Source: Methylophilales bacterium UBA4017 (GTDB lineage Bacteria; Pseudomonadota; Gammaproteobacteria; Burkholderiales; Methylophilaceae). Taken from it: 52,746 bases of DNA. The stretch is taken from contig DGAZ01000031.1 of the NCBI GenBank assembly GCA_002384685.1, forward strand, positions 1 through 52,746, in the 5' to 3' direction. Position numbers and translations under genes: made by a program. Shown in pieces: positions 26,954 through 36,022 of the stretch (the first letter of the stretch is position 1; each line of letters begins with the position of its first letter). Under the pieces are notes generated by a model. It was not told the origin of the DNA, ran no database searches, and worked only from the letters and a program-made list of their open reading frames with translations.

Positions 26954-28138
26954 ATGGCTGAACAAAATAACGGCGTTTCTAGCTCCACTACTACTACTCA
27001 ACCACTATGGCTATTAGCGGAGATTACATATCGGTGCCCTTTACATTGCGCTTTTTGTTATAACCCTACAGATTATGACAAGCACACACAAAATGAGCTT
27101 GATACTAAGTCATGGTTGAGTGTATTAAACCAAGCAAGAGATTTGGGCGCGGCTCAGCTTGGTATTTCAGGAGGAGAACCGCTTCTTAGAGATGATATTG
27201 AGATCATTGTAGAGGAAGCCCATCAATTAGGTTACTACAGCAATTTAATAACTTCCGGGGTAGGCTTAACAGACAAAAGAATTGATGCCTTTAAGAAGGG
27301 GGGTTTAGATCATATCCAACTCTCAATGCATGATATCACCGAAGAAATTAATAACTTTATTACTGACACAAAAACATTTCAGCTAAAGAAAAAAGTTGCG
27401 GCTATGATTAAGGATAGAGGCTACCCAATGGTGCTGAATGTCGTAATCCATCGGTATAATATTGGCCATATTAAAGAAATACTTGAGATGGCTGAAGCAT
27501 TAGGAGCTGATTATGTCGAGCTTGCAAACACACAATATTACGGCTGGTCCCTTATTAATAGAAATCAGTTAATGCCAACAAAAGAACAAATTGACCATGC
27601 AGAATTAGTAACCAACCAATATCGCGACAAGGTTGGCAATAAAATGAAAATATTTTTTGTTGTTCCAGATTATTATGCAGAAAGACCAAAGAAATGCATG
27701 AATGGCTGGGGAGAAGTGTTTATGATCGTAACAGCCAATGGAGATGTGCTTCCTTGTCATTCTGCCAGAGTAATTCCTAATTTAGAGTTTCCGAACGTAA
27801 AAGATGATTCAATTAAAGGTGCTTGGTATGATTCCCCTGCATTCAATAAATTCCGTGGCGACGAGTGGATGAAGGAACCATGCCGCTCATGCCCTGAAAA
27901 GGAAAATGACTTGGCGGGATGTAGATGCCAGGCATTTTTATTGACTGGTGATGCAGAGAGTGCCGATCCTGTATGTTCTTTATCACCCAATAGGCATGTT
28001 ATTGAGAAAGCTGTACTTGATGCACAGAACCCTGAACTTCAGGCAAAGCCTATAATATTTAGAACGGATAAAAATTCAAAAAGGATTAATGAGGGCGAAG
28101 AAAAAGATCGCTTGTCAGAATTTCATTCCGTACCTTAA
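26954..28138 (+). CDS. pqqE: PQQ biosynthesis radical SAM enzyme PqqE
   Basis: Forms the carbon-carbon bond between Glu and Tyr side chains of PqqA. The radical-SAM cysteines are Cys28, Cys32 and Cys35 (CPLHCAFC), followed by GGEPLL. The C-terminal SPASM region has further cysteines (GDVLPCHSA, CRSCPEKENDLAGCRCQ, DPVCSLS) for auxiliary iron-sulfur clusters. 394 residues. A low-complexity Ser/Thr stretch (residues 9-15) precedes the barrel. AAAGGG lies upstream of the ATG. Confidence 0.97.
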   Translation: MAEQNNGVSSSTTTTQPLWLLAEITYRCPLHCAFCYNPTDYDKHTQNELDTKSWLSVLNQARDLGAAQLGISGGEPLLRDDIEIIVEEAHQLGYYSNLITSGVGLTDKRIDAFKKGGLDHIQLSMHDITEEINNFITDTKTFQLKKKVAAMIKDRGYPMVLNVVIHRYNIGHIKEILEMAEALGADYVELANTQYYGWSLINRNQLMPTKEQIDHAELVTNQYRDKVGNKMKIFFVVPDYYAERPKKCMNGWGEVFMIVTANGDVLPCHSARVIPNLEFPNVKDDSIKGAWYDSPAFNKFRGDEWMKEPCRSCPEKENDLAGCRCQAFLLTGDAESADPVCSLSPNRHVIEKAVLDAQNPELQAKPIIFRTDKNSKRINEGEEKDRLSEFHSVP

Positions 28139-28157
28139 CTAAGGTAGTATTCATCCA

Positions 28158-29339
28158 ATGAATCTCTTCTTTAATTCGAGGGTTATTACCCTTGCAATGC
28201 TTGCGAGCCTTGCACCCTTTGCTATTGATACATACCTTCCTGCATTTCATATTATTGCGGAAGACTTTTTAACATCCCCTGAATTTATTCAGCAATCACT
28301 CACTTTTTATCTTGTCCCTTATACGTTAATGACGCTTTTTCACGGTGCCATATCAGACTCAATTGGAAGAATAAAAACTGTTCAATGGGGGCTTGCTTTA
28401 TTTTTTGTCGCTTCTATTGGCTGCGCATTATCAACATCTGTAGAATCCTTATGGTTTTTTAGAGCATTACAGGGAATCGGGGGTGGAGCAGGTAATGTTG
28501 TAGCTCGCGCCATGGTACGTGATCTGTATGAGGGGGCACAAGCTCAAAGGGTAATGGCTACTATACAAATTATTTTTGGAGTGGCGCCAGCAATAGCCCC
28601 AATGATTGGAGGTTTGTTACTGGGTTTTGATTGGCATTCTATATTTTTGTTTCTAGCCTTGTATGCTGGATTGATGATGGTAATGAGCTCTTATATACTT
28701 CCTGAAACTATGCCACCCGCCAACCGACTACCGTTTTCTTTTTCTCATGTCCTCAATAGATACAAGTCATTATTGAGAAATAATGAATTCCTATTCTTGG
28801 TTATTGCAGTTTCTGCTAATTTTTCTGCATTTTTTATATATGTCTTGGCTAGTCCAGTTTTCCTTATGGATCATCTGGGATTCTCATTTTCAGAGTTCGG
28901 GTATTTATTCATACCGACAGTAACAGGAATGATGGCTGGATCATTTATAGCAAAGAGATCAGCAGGAAGGATTAGTCCGTCTAAGCTGTTGCGAGGCGGC
29001 TATTACTGGATGGCATTTATTGTAATATCTAATTTATTATTTTGCTTATTTTTTCAAAATAATCCTATTATAAATATTGGATTCATTGCTTTATATAATA
29101 TTGGAATGGCAGCAGTTATGCCTGTAATCTCCATAGCCGCCCTAGATGAGTTTCCAAAAATAAGAGGAACCGCAGCCTCTGGACAGGCATTCTCTCAAAT
29201 GCTTTTTTCATCTGTAGTTGCTGGAATTTTTGTTCCTATTTTATGGTTTTCAACTTTTGGCTTATCTCTGGGACTTTTTGTACTTTTAGCGCTAGGTATG
29301 ATTTCGATCCATAAAACTACCCTATGGCATCATCGGTAG
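28158..29339 (+). CDS. MFS transporter, Bcr/CflA drug-resistance subfamily
   Basis: Integral membrane exporter of the major facilitator superfamily, 393 residues with about 12 hydrophobic segments. The Bcr/CflA subfamily is suggested by the N-terminal LASLAPFAIDTYLPAFHIIA, the FHGAISDSIGRIKTVQWG loop between helices 2 and 3, and the GIGGGAGNVVARAMVRDLYEG segment. Substrate unknown; family members export sulfonamides, bicyclomycin or chloramphenicol. It lies 19 bases after pqqE and may share its transcript. Its stop abuts the stop of the convergent lipoprotein gene. Confidence 0.88.
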   Translation: MNLFFNSRVITLAMLASLAPFAIDTYLPAFHIIAEDFLTSPEFIQQSLTFYLVPYTLMTLFHGAISDSIGRIKTVQWGLALFFVASIGCALSTSVESLWFFRALQGIGGGAGNVVARAMVRDLYEGAQAQRVMATIQIIFGVAPAIAPMIGGLLLGFDWHSIFLFLALYAGLMMVMSSYILPETMPPANRLPFSFSHVLNRYKSLLRNNEFLFLVIAVSANFSAFFIYVLASPVFLMDHLGFSFSEFGYLFIPTVTGMMAGSFIAKRSAGRISPSKLLRGGYYWMAFIVISNLLFCLFFQNNPIINIGFIALYNIGMAAVMPVISIAALDEFPKIRGTAASGQAFSQMLFSSVVAGIFVPILWFSTFGLSLGLFVLLALGMISIHKTTLWHHR

Positions 29340-29678
29340 TTAGTTACATAAGAAGGCAGCAAAAGTTGCTGACTGAGTCCCCCTTCCTTTCTCCATAAAA
29401 TCGGTCATAACAATTGTATTGGCATCCATCTGTACAGCCGCATTCTTACTAAGCTGTATTAAATCCTTGTGAATGTATTCTGGAAGTCGTTCAGCATACC
29501 CAGTAATCCTAACTGTATTAGTGCCTTTGTCAGAACATTCCTGAAGACTATTAATGTCATCAGCAACTTTAACGCTATCAGACCCATCAACTTTTTTTAC
29601 AAAATAGCTTCCACCGCAACCTGTTAAAATGGTAAGCATAGTTGGGAGTAATATTAAATAAAGCAGATTAATTCTCAA
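29340..29678 (-). CDS. Small lipoprotein, DUF4156-like
   Basis: The start is taken as TTG at 29678, giving MRINLLYLILLPTMLTILTGC: a 20-residue signal peptide and lipobox LTGC, with AAGGGG as ribosome site. The ATG at 29639 would leave only seven residues before the cysteine, too short for a signal. The mature part has a central Cys, the segment SKNAAVQMDANTIVMTDF and a C-terminal FLCN, resembling DUF4156 outer-membrane lipoproteins, whose role is unknown. 112 residues. It overlaps the fdxA 3' end by 11 bases. Confidence 0.75.
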   Translation of the reverse strand: MRINLLYLILLPTMLTILTGCGGSYFVKKVDGSDSVKVADDINSLQECSDKGTNTVRITGYAERLPEYIHKDLIQLSKNAAVQMDANTIVMTDFMEKGRGTQSATFAAFLCN

Positions 29679-29994
29679 TGAGTAACCCCTTTTTGTTGGG
29701 CTGGCCTGCAAAGTCATCAGCATCAGGAAGTGCATCTTTTTTAGCGGTAATAATAGGCCATACTTTTGCCAATTTTGCATTAATTTCAATAAATTCTTGT
29801 TGATCTTCAGGCACGTCATCTTCAGCAAATATAGCTTCAACTGGACATTCTGCAACACATAATGTGCAGTCTATGCATTCTTCTGGATCAATAGCTAAAA
29901 AATTTGGTCCCTCAACAAAACAGTCGACAGGACACACATCTACGCAATCAGTATATTTACATTGGATGCAGCTTTCAGTTACTACGTAAGTCAT
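29668..29994 (-). CDS. fdxA: Seven-iron ferredoxin FdxA
   Basis: Soluble electron carrier with one [3Fe-4S] and one [4Fe-4S] cluster. The cysteines match Azotobacter ferredoxin I offset by one: Cys9, Cys17, Cys50 for the 3Fe cluster and Cys21, Cys40, Cys43, Cys46 for the 4Fe cluster, with extra Cys12 and Cys25. 108 residues, with the usual acidic C-terminal region. A good AAAGGAC site precedes the ATG. It lies 48 bases downstream of cysN on the same strand, so it may be co-transcribed with the sulfate-reduction genes. Confidence 0.95.
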   Translation of the reverse strand: MTYVVTESCIQCKYTDCVDVCPVDCFVEGPNFLAIDPEECIDCTLCVAECPVEAIFAEDDVPEDQQEFIEINAKLAKVWPIITAKKDALPDADDFAGQPNKKGLLIEN

Positions 29995-30042
29995 AAATCA
30001 GTCCTTTATATATTTATCGTTATTCTAATTTATTTTTTACCA

Positions 30043-31332
30043 CTAATCTATCGATTCAATCATTCCAGCACCAACGGTATGAAATGTTGATTCATCAATA
30101 ATGATAAAGGCGCCTGTACCTCTATTATCAGCATATTTGTCTACAATTAGTGGTTGAGCTAATTTAAAGGTCACATCAGCAATGTCATTTGTTTTTAGAT
30201 CGATTGCTTCTTCTAATTCTAGGGTATTAATATTTACTTTACTATTGATGCTGGCAATTTTTGCTTTCGATGTCCTTGATGTATGCATTACAAGGTAGGT
30301 TCTATTCGGTGATAAATTCGTTTCAGATAACCAGCATACTTTAGCCGTAAACCCTTTTGTAGCAGTGAGATTGTCATTTGCATGAACCAACATATCTCCT
30401 CTGGAAACATCTATTTCATCATGAAGTGAGACGGTGACTGATTCCTCAAAGATTCCTTTTTTTAGAATCTTATCGCCAATTCGAATTTCTTTTATTGTTG
30501 ATTCTTGGTTTGATGGTAGAACTTTTATTTTATCGTTGATCTGAAGTAAGCCAGACTCGATGCGACCCATAAACGCTCTGAAGTCATGCAATTCCTTATT
30601 ATCTGAATCTCTTGGCCTGCATACATATTGAATTGGTAGCCTAAGAGCTGACTCCTTAATGTCTTCTCTCGTATCAAGGCTCTCAAGAACCTCTAGAAGA
30701 GTAGGGCCTTTGTACCAATTGATGAAGTTATTTCTATCAACAATCATGTCTCCGTTTAGGGCGGACATAGGAATGAATTGAATATTAGTGCCGGATTGAT
30801 CTAAGCCAATCGCAGAAGCAAATATTTTGTAATCATCACATATGGATTGATACTTACTCTCATCGTAGTCGATTAAGTCCATTTTATTAACCGCAATAAC
30901 AATGTGTTTAATACCAACTAATTTAGTAAGGTATGAATGCCTTTTTGTTTGGGTTAGTATCCCTTTCCTTGCATCAATAAGAATGATGGCAAGCTGAGAA
31001 GTTGATGCAGCTGTAACCATGTTTCTTGTGTATTGTTCATGCCCAGGTGCGTCAGCTATAATATATTTTCTTGTACCAGTGCTAAAGTATCGATAAGCAA
31101 CATCAATGGTGATCCCTTGCTCTCTTTCTGCCTGAAGCCCGTCTGTAATCAAAGATAAATCAATAGCAGACATTCCTCTTTTTTTTGATGATTTTTCTAT
31201 CTGACTAAGCGTATCGGTTAGTATAGTTTTAGTATCAAATAGCAGCCTTCCAATAAGCGTACTTTTTCCATCATCTACACTGCCACAGGTTAGAAATCTG
31301 AGTACGGTATTATTTTTATTTGTATCGTTCAT
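30043..31332 (-). CDS. cysN: Sulfate adenylyltransferase subunit 1 (GTPase)
   Basis: GTPase subunit of ATP sulfurylase, driving APS formation by CysD. G-motifs: GSVDDGKST near residue 17, DAPGHEQYTRNM, and NKMDLIDY. 429 residues ends after the EF-Tu-like domains, so there is no fused APS kinase (CysC) domain. The start overlaps the cysD stop by one base (TAATG). Confidence 0.96.
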   Translation of the reverse strand: MNDTNKNNTVLRFLTCGSVDDGKSTLIGRLLFDTKTILTDTLSQIEKSSKKRGMSAIDLSLITDGLQAEREQGITIDVAYRYFSTGTRKYIIADAPGHEQYTRNMVTAASTSQLAIILIDARKGILTQTKRHSYLTKLVGIKHIVIAVNKMDLIDYDESKYQSICDDYKIFASAIGLDQSGTNIQFIPMSALNGDMIVDRNNFINWYKGPTLLEVLESLDTREDIKESALRLPIQYVCRPRDSDNKELHDFRAFMGRIESGLLQINDKIKVLPSNQESTIKEIRIGDKILKKGIFEESVTVSLHDEIDVSRGDMLVHANDNLTATKGFTAKVCWLSETNLSPNRTYLVMHTSRTSKAKIASINSKVNINTLELEEAIDLKTNDIADVTFKLAQPLIVDKYADNRGTGAFIIIDESTFHTVGAGMIESID

Positions 31333-32234
31333 TAAAAGTAACCTTCTTTTTTTCGTTGTTCCATGGATGCCTCAGAAACCTGATCATCTAAGCGAGTTTC
31401 CCCACGCTCAGTAATGACTGTGGATGCCGTTTCCATGATAATTTTTTCTACCGTATCAGCCTCGCTTGCTACTGGTGCAGTGCAGGTAATATCGCCAACC
31501 GTTCTGAATCGCACTGTTAAATTTTCAACTTTTTCATCAGGCTTTGCTGGCGTGACATTTGTTATAGGAACGATTGCACCGCCTCTTCTTACTATGTCTC
31601 TTTTATGAGCGAAGTAAATGCTCGGAAGGTCTAGCTTTTCTCTTTCAATGTATTGCCATACATCCATTTCTGTCCAATTTGAAATTGGAAATGCTCTGAT
31701 GTTTTCTCCTTTATGGACTTTTGCATTATAAAGGTTCCATAATTCTGGTCGTTGATTCTTGGGGTCCCATTGGCCAAACTCATCCCTAAAACTCATAATT
31801 CGTTCTTTTGCTCTGGCTTTTTCTTCGTCACGCCTTGCGCCGCCAATACAACAATCAAACTCATATTCTTCTATTGCTTCAAGCAATGTTATGGATTGGT
31901 ATTTATTTCTAGGCTCATCTTTTTGTTTTAACACGATAGTACCTTTTTGCATGGAATCTTCAAGTGATGCCACAATGAGCCTCTCTCCCAATTCATTTGC
32001 TTTTTTATCTCTAAAATTAATCACTTCAGGATAATTGTGTCCGGTATCAATATGCATAAGAGGAAAGGGGAAGCGACCAGGCCTAAATGCTTTTTCAGCA
32101 ATTCTTAGTAAGCACAAGGAGTCTTTTCCTCCGGAAAAAAGCAGTACAGGGTTAGCACATTGGCCTGCCACTTCCCTCATGATATGTATTGCCTCTGATT
32201 CTAACCAGTCCAGATGACTTATTTTCTCTTTCAT
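31332..32234 (-). CDS. cysD: Sulfate adenylyltransferase subunit 2
   Basis: Catalytic ATP-sulfurylase subunit making adenosine 5'-phosphosulfate from sulfate and ATP. The PP-loop is LLFSGGKDSLCLLR near residue 31. The segments FPLMHIDTGHNYPEVI, GGARRDEEKARAKERI and FPISNWTEMDVWQYI are all typical. 300 residues. It overlaps cysH and cysN by one base at each end, indicating tightly coupled translation. Confidence 0.97.
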   Translation of the reverse strand: MKEKISHLDWLESEAIHIMREVAGQCANPVLLFSGGKDSLCLLRIAEKAFRPGRFPFPLMHIDTGHNYPEVINFRDKKANELGERLIVASLEDSMQKGTIVLKQKDEPRNKYQSITLLEAIEEYEFDCCIGGARRDEEKARAKERIMSFRDEFGQWDPKNQRPELWNLYNAKVHKGENIRAFPISNWTEMDVWQYIEREKLDLPSIYFAHKRDIVRRGGAIVPITNVTPAKPDEKVENLTVRFRTVGDITCTAPVASEADTVEKIIMETASTVITERGETRLDDQVSEASMEQRKKEGYF

Positions 32235-32860
32235 TATTTACCCTCTCTGTTATGCAGCCCGCACTCACGCTTTTCATCTACTTTTGTTGGATCAAAATAA
32301 TCATATTCATTCACTAAGTCATGATCCACCATATAGGAATCAAGCTCACTGTCTGACCAATGATAAAAAGGACTGATCTTTAGAAGACTGTTCTCTGTCT
32401 GCGATACGACATCTATCCCATCTCTAAAAGTTGTTTGTCCCTTTCTCAAATTTGTTATCCATAAATCAGGCTTAATTTCTTCCATTGCTCGCCTAAATGG
32501 TTCTAATTTAACTTGCTCAGTAAATTCAGTATGTCTTGGATCATCAATTTCAGGAACGGCTCCCATATACACATCCCTATGAGCAGCAGTTTGTTTGGGA
32601 GTGTATAGCTGAATATTTAAATTTAGTTGAGAGATAATCTTCTCTGCATACACATATGTTGCCTTGGTGTTGTACCCAGAGTCACACCACACAATTTTTA
32701 GCTCAGGGCGTAAACTTGTGCATAAATGGAGGATAGCAACCTCATAAGGCCTGAAATTAGTGGTAAGCATCGGGTTGGTGCTTTTCGCAAAGGCCCATAC
32801 CATAATGTCTGCTGGAGATTTGTTTGTTAATTGCTCGTTATATTTTTGTATACCATTCAT
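32234..32860 (-). CDS. cysH: Phosphoadenylyl-sulfate reductase family protein
   Basis: Thiol-dependent reduction of activated sulfate to sulfite. The catalytic cysteine is in ECGLH near the C-terminus. The CC and CxxC cysteine pairs that hold a [4Fe-4S] cluster in APS reductases are absent, pointing to a PAPS-type enzyme; the linker before ECGLH is shorter than in E. coli. The start at 32860 has GGGAAAGAG upstream and lies just after the DUF934 stop, giving 208 residues; an in-frame ATG at 32920 would add 20 residues inside the upstream gene. Confidence 0.88.
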   Translation of the reverse strand: MNGIQKYNEQLTNKSPADIMVWAFAKSTNPMLTTNFRPYEVAILHLCTSLRPELKIVWCDSGYNTKATYVYAEKIISQLNLNIQLYTPKQTAAHRDVYMGAVPEIDDPRHTEFTEQVKLEPFRRAMEEIKPDLWITNLRKGQTTFRDGIDVVSQTENSLLKISPFYHWSDSELDSYMVDHDLVNEYDYFDPTKVDEKRECGLHNREGK

Positions 32861-32864
32861 TAAT

Positions 32865-33485
32865 TTAATCTCTTTCCCGTTGATTTCTATCAAACTTCTT
32901 CCATGCAGGATATGGTTCATCAGCAGCGCCTTGATAGGGGCTACTAAAATCTTTTAATGCTAAGAGTGCATCATTTGGATCTCTGTCTTCTCTAATTAGG
33001 TAGCTATTAAATCCGGTTCTTTTTAAAAAGAATAGCTGGTCTCTTAGAACATCACCAAATGCCCTTAGGTCATTTTTGTATTGAAATTTAATCCGGAGCT
33101 GTGTCCCAATAGAAAAAATTCTTCCATCTGCAAACTTACCAACCCGAACACCAATTAGAGGGAACTGATTGATATCGTTTATTTCGCTTATAAAAGAGCC
33201 AATTTCTTCATGCGTATCAATCCAAATACCAATTTCCTTGTTTTTTAATCGTTCTTTCAATACGTCTTTGTGTTGTAAGTAGACCTTGGCAGGCAGCAAA
33301 ATTTTTCCGTTCTTAGGGAGTGCAGTTGCCATAATCTGCTCCTCAGAAAGGGTGTCCTCTCCAGTCAGTTTAAACATAACAACCTTACCAGCTTGCTTTC
33401 TTACTTCTGTTGTTATGGTTGGTGATTCCACAGTGATCCATTCGTCTCTTACAATCGCATTATCTAAAATTAGCTGAGAATTCAT
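32865..33485 (-). CDS. DUF934 protein of sulfite-reduction operon
   Basis: Soluble protein of 206 residues in the DUF934 family, which is found almost always between sulfite reductase and cysH genes. Recognisable parts are GVRVGKFADGRIFSIGTQLRIKF in shortened form, then GDVLRDQLFFLKRTGFNSY and DFSSPYQGAADEPYP at the end. A role as partner or electron-transfer helper of the reductase has been suggested from gene context only. It overlaps cysI by 4 bases (ATGA). Confidence 0.88.
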   Translation of the reverse strand: MNSQLILDNAIVRDEWITVESPTITTEVRKQAGKVVMFKLTGEDTLSEEQIMATALPKNGKILLPAKVYLQHKDVLKERLKNKEIGIWIDTHEEIGSFISEINDINQFPLIGVRVGKFADGRIFSIGTQLRIKFQYKNDLRAFGDVLRDQLFFLKRTGFNSYLIREDRDPNDALLALKDFSSPYQGAADEPYPAWKKFDRNQRERD

Positions 33486-35140
33486 GACTTATCTCCCTTA
33501 ACCCCATAAACATTAACTTTAAAGGGGTCAAGCCCAATCCTAACAGCACAATCAATAAAGCTTTCGTCAGCATGCCTTTCGGTGGTGTAGGTCTCAATAA
33601 TTTTAGTGATAACTGTAGGCATTTCTTCAGCAGAAAAAGAAGGCCCAATAACTTTTCCAATGCTTGCAAAGTTTCCTTGGTTGCCACCTAACGTTACTTG
33701 GTACCATTCACTTCCATCTTTATCGACTCCTAAAATACCAATATGTCCTACATGATGATGTCCGCATGCATTCATACAGCCCGATATATTTAAATCGATC
33801 TCACCGATATCATGTAAGTAGTCCATATCGTCAAATACTTCCTGAATGGATTCGGCTATAGGAATACTTTTTGCATTGGCTAGCGAACAAAAATCTCCCC
33901 CTGGGCAACAGATAATATCAGTTAGAAGTCCAATATTTGGCGTGGCTAAGTTTTTAGACTTAGCTTGTTCCCAAAGACCAAACAAATCATCTTCTTGCAC
34001 ATCAGCTAGAATGAGATTTTGTTCATGAGATACACGTATTTCGCTAAAGCTATATTGATCTGCAAGATCTGCAACCAGCCTCATTTGTTCAGAGGTTGCG
34101 TCACCTGGTGCTTGATGAGTCGCTTTTAATGACAAGGTTACCGACCGATAAGCTTTATTTTTATGCGGATGCGTACATCGGTCCAGCCATTGTTTAAAAG
34201 CTTTATTATCGACATAATCATTAAGGTTATGCTTAGAGCTTTCTTTATACGGTGGATCGGTAAAAAATGACGCTACTCTTTTTAGTTCAGACTCATCAAT
34301 CGTATTTGGCCCATCCTTAATAAACTTCCATTCTTGCTCTACTAGCTCTCTAAAATGATCAATACCTAGAGCTTTAACAAGAATTTTAATTCTAGCTTTG
34401 TACATGTTATCTCTTCTACCATAGAGATTGTAGACACGAAGAATCGCTTCAGAGTAGGTAAGAATATGTTCCCACGGCAATTCCTCATTGATTACAGAGC
34501 CAAGAATTGGGGTGCGACCAAGCCCGCCTCCAACCCAGACTTTGATTGCCATTTTGTTTTGCTTGTTGATAAAAAATTCTAGACCAATATCATGCGCCTG
34601 AACAATGGCACGATCTTTGTTGGAACCGGTTACTGCTATTTTAAATTTTCTTGGTAGCAAGGCAAACTCAGGATGGAATGTACTCCATTGCCTAATAATC
34701 TCTGCTACATACCTTGGGTCAACTATTTCGTCTGGAGTAACGCCAGAGAATTGATCGGTTGTGATATTTCGTATGCAATTTCCTGATGTTTGGATAGCAT
34801 GCATCTCGACGCTAGCTAATTCTTTTAATATTTTTGGCGTATCCTCGAGCTTAGGCCAATTAAATTGAATATTCTGTCGCGTACTGAAGTGACCATAACC
34901 ACGATCATACTTATCAGCTATGTCTGACAGCTTTCTAAGCTGCCTAGAGGATAATAGACCGTAAGGGATTGCAACGCGTAACATAGGCGCATGCCTCTGT
35001 ATGTAGAGGCCATTCTGTAACCTCAGAGGCCTAAACTCTTCGTCCGAAAGTTCTTTTTTAAGGTATCGGGTTAATTGACCCTCATACTGACTAACTCTTT
35101 CGTCTACAAGCTTCTGGTCTACTGCGTCATATTTATACAT
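33482..35140 (-). CDS. cysI: Sulfite reductase hemoprotein (nitrite/sulfite reductase family)
   Basis: Six-electron reduction of sulfite to sulfide on a siroheme-[4Fe-4S] centre. The cluster cysteines are visible as CPGGDFC (C-X5-C) and GCMNAC (C-X3-C) in the C-terminal half, with NIQFNWPKLED and the GNCIRNITTD segment in the N-terminal half. 552 residues. No cysJ flavoprotein gene accompanies it, so electrons may come from a ferredoxin. The sulfate-assimilation context argues against a nitrite role. Confidence 0.93.
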   Translation of the reverse strand: MYKYDAVDQKLVDERVSQYEGQLTRYLKKELSDEEFRPLRLQNGLYIQRHAPMLRVAIPYGLLSSRQLRKLSDIADKYDRGYGHFSTRQNIQFNWPKLEDTPKILKELASVEMHAIQTSGNCIRNITTDQFSGVTPDEIVDPRYVAEIIRQWSTFHPEFALLPRKFKIAVTGSNKDRAIVQAHDIGLEFFINKQNKMAIKVWVGGGLGRTPILGSVINEELPWEHILTYSEAILRVYNLYGRRDNMYKARIKILVKALGIDHFRELVEQEWKFIKDGPNTIDESELKRVASFFTDPPYKESSKHNLNDYVDNKAFKQWLDRCTHPHKNKAYRSVTLSLKATHQAPGDATSEQMRLVADLADQYSFSEIRVSHEQNLILADVQEDDLFGLWEQAKSKNLATPNIGLLTDIICCPGGDFCSLANAKSIPIAESIQEVFDDMDYLHDIGEIDLNISGCMNACGHHHVGHIGILGVDKDGSEWYQVTLGGNQGNFASIGKVIGPSFSAEEMPTVITKIIETYTTERHADESFIDCAVRIGLDPFKVNVYGVKGDKS

Positions 35141-35151
35141 AACTTACCTTA

Positions 35152-35922
35152 TTAGTTTATTAGTAGTTCAGTCCCTACACCCAGCAGAACCAGGACTAAA
35201 ATATATCGTAGTTTGTTTTCATTTATTTTGGAGCTTAAATAGCTTCCAATCCAAATCCCTGGTATTGATCCAAGCAGAAGGGAGCCAAGCAACATCATAT
35301 CCACATTACCTAAATGGTAGTGACCAAGCCCAGCAAATAGAGTTAATGGAACTGCATGTGCTATATCTGTCCCAATTATATTTTTAATTTGCATTCTTGG
35401 ATAGATGATAAGTAAAGCAGTTACACCCAAAGCGCCTGCCCCTACAGAGGTTAGTGTAACCATCCCTCCAAGTATAAATCCTAACAGGATAGTGAATCCG
35501 TTGGTATGTTTGAATGGCTTCCATGCTTTATTTTTTGTTTTTTTAATAATTAAAGGCTGAGATAAAACGGCCAATGAAGTAAAAATGAGTGCGACACCTA
35601 GAGACATCTCAATAAAACTGATAGTGCTTTCTGAGCTAAGATCTATGTCCTGAATATATAAATTCATTAATATGGATGCCGGAATACTCCCAATTAGCAA
35701 GCGCACAACAATGCGCCAATCGATATGGCCAAATTTATTGTGGCTGATCACTCCAAATGATTTTGTTATTGCTGCATAGAGAAGGTCTGTACCAATCGCT
35801 ACAGCAGGATTAATTTTAAATAGAATTACCAGTAATGGAGTCATGAGTGAACCACCACCAACCCCAGTCAAACCAACTAATAAGCCTACAACAAATCCAG
35901 ATAATGAATACTCAATGCCCAT
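35152..35922 (-). CDS. TauE/SafE family sulfite exporter-like protein
   Basis: Inner-membrane permease with about seven or eight hydrophobic segments. The family repeat appears as FVVGLLVGLTGVGGGSLMTPLL near the N-terminus and again as GAGALGVTALL. The ATG at 35922 (MGIEYSLSG) is preferred; a TTG two codons upstream is possible. 256 residues. TauE/SafE proteins are linked to export of sulfite or organosulfonates or to uptake of sulfate-like anions; first position in the operon, 11 bases from cysI, suggests moving sulfate in or excess sulfite out. Confidence 0.88.
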   Translation of the reverse strand: MGIEYSLSGFVVGLLVGLTGVGGGSLMTPLLVILFKINPAVAIGTDLLYAAITKSFGVISHNKFGHIDWRIVVRLLIGSIPASILMNLYIQDIDLSSESTISFIEMSLGVALIFTSLAVLSQPLIIKKTKNKAWKPFKHTNGFTILLGFILGGMVTLTSVGAGALGVTALLIIYPRMQIKNIIGTDIAHAVPLTLFAGLGHYHLGNVDMMLLGSLLLGSIPGIWIGSYLSSKINENKLRYILVLVLLGVGTELLIN

Positions 35923-35928
35923 GCGCAA

Positions 35929-36022
35929 CCAACTAAATTTAATAAATTAGGGTGAAATATAGCAGATTTTCATATAGTATTTTAATAATAATAACTTCTA
36001 TTAACATAACTTTTTAATATAT
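35929..36022. promoter_or_regulatory. Divergent promoter region, sulfur operon / cysB
   Basis: The 94 AT-rich bases separate the minus-strand sulfur operon from the plus-strand regulator gene. On the minus strand a TATATT -10 candidate at 35955-35960 lacks a good -35, which would fit activator-dependent transcription by a CysB-type protein. No specific operator could be identified by eye. Confidence 0.45.
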
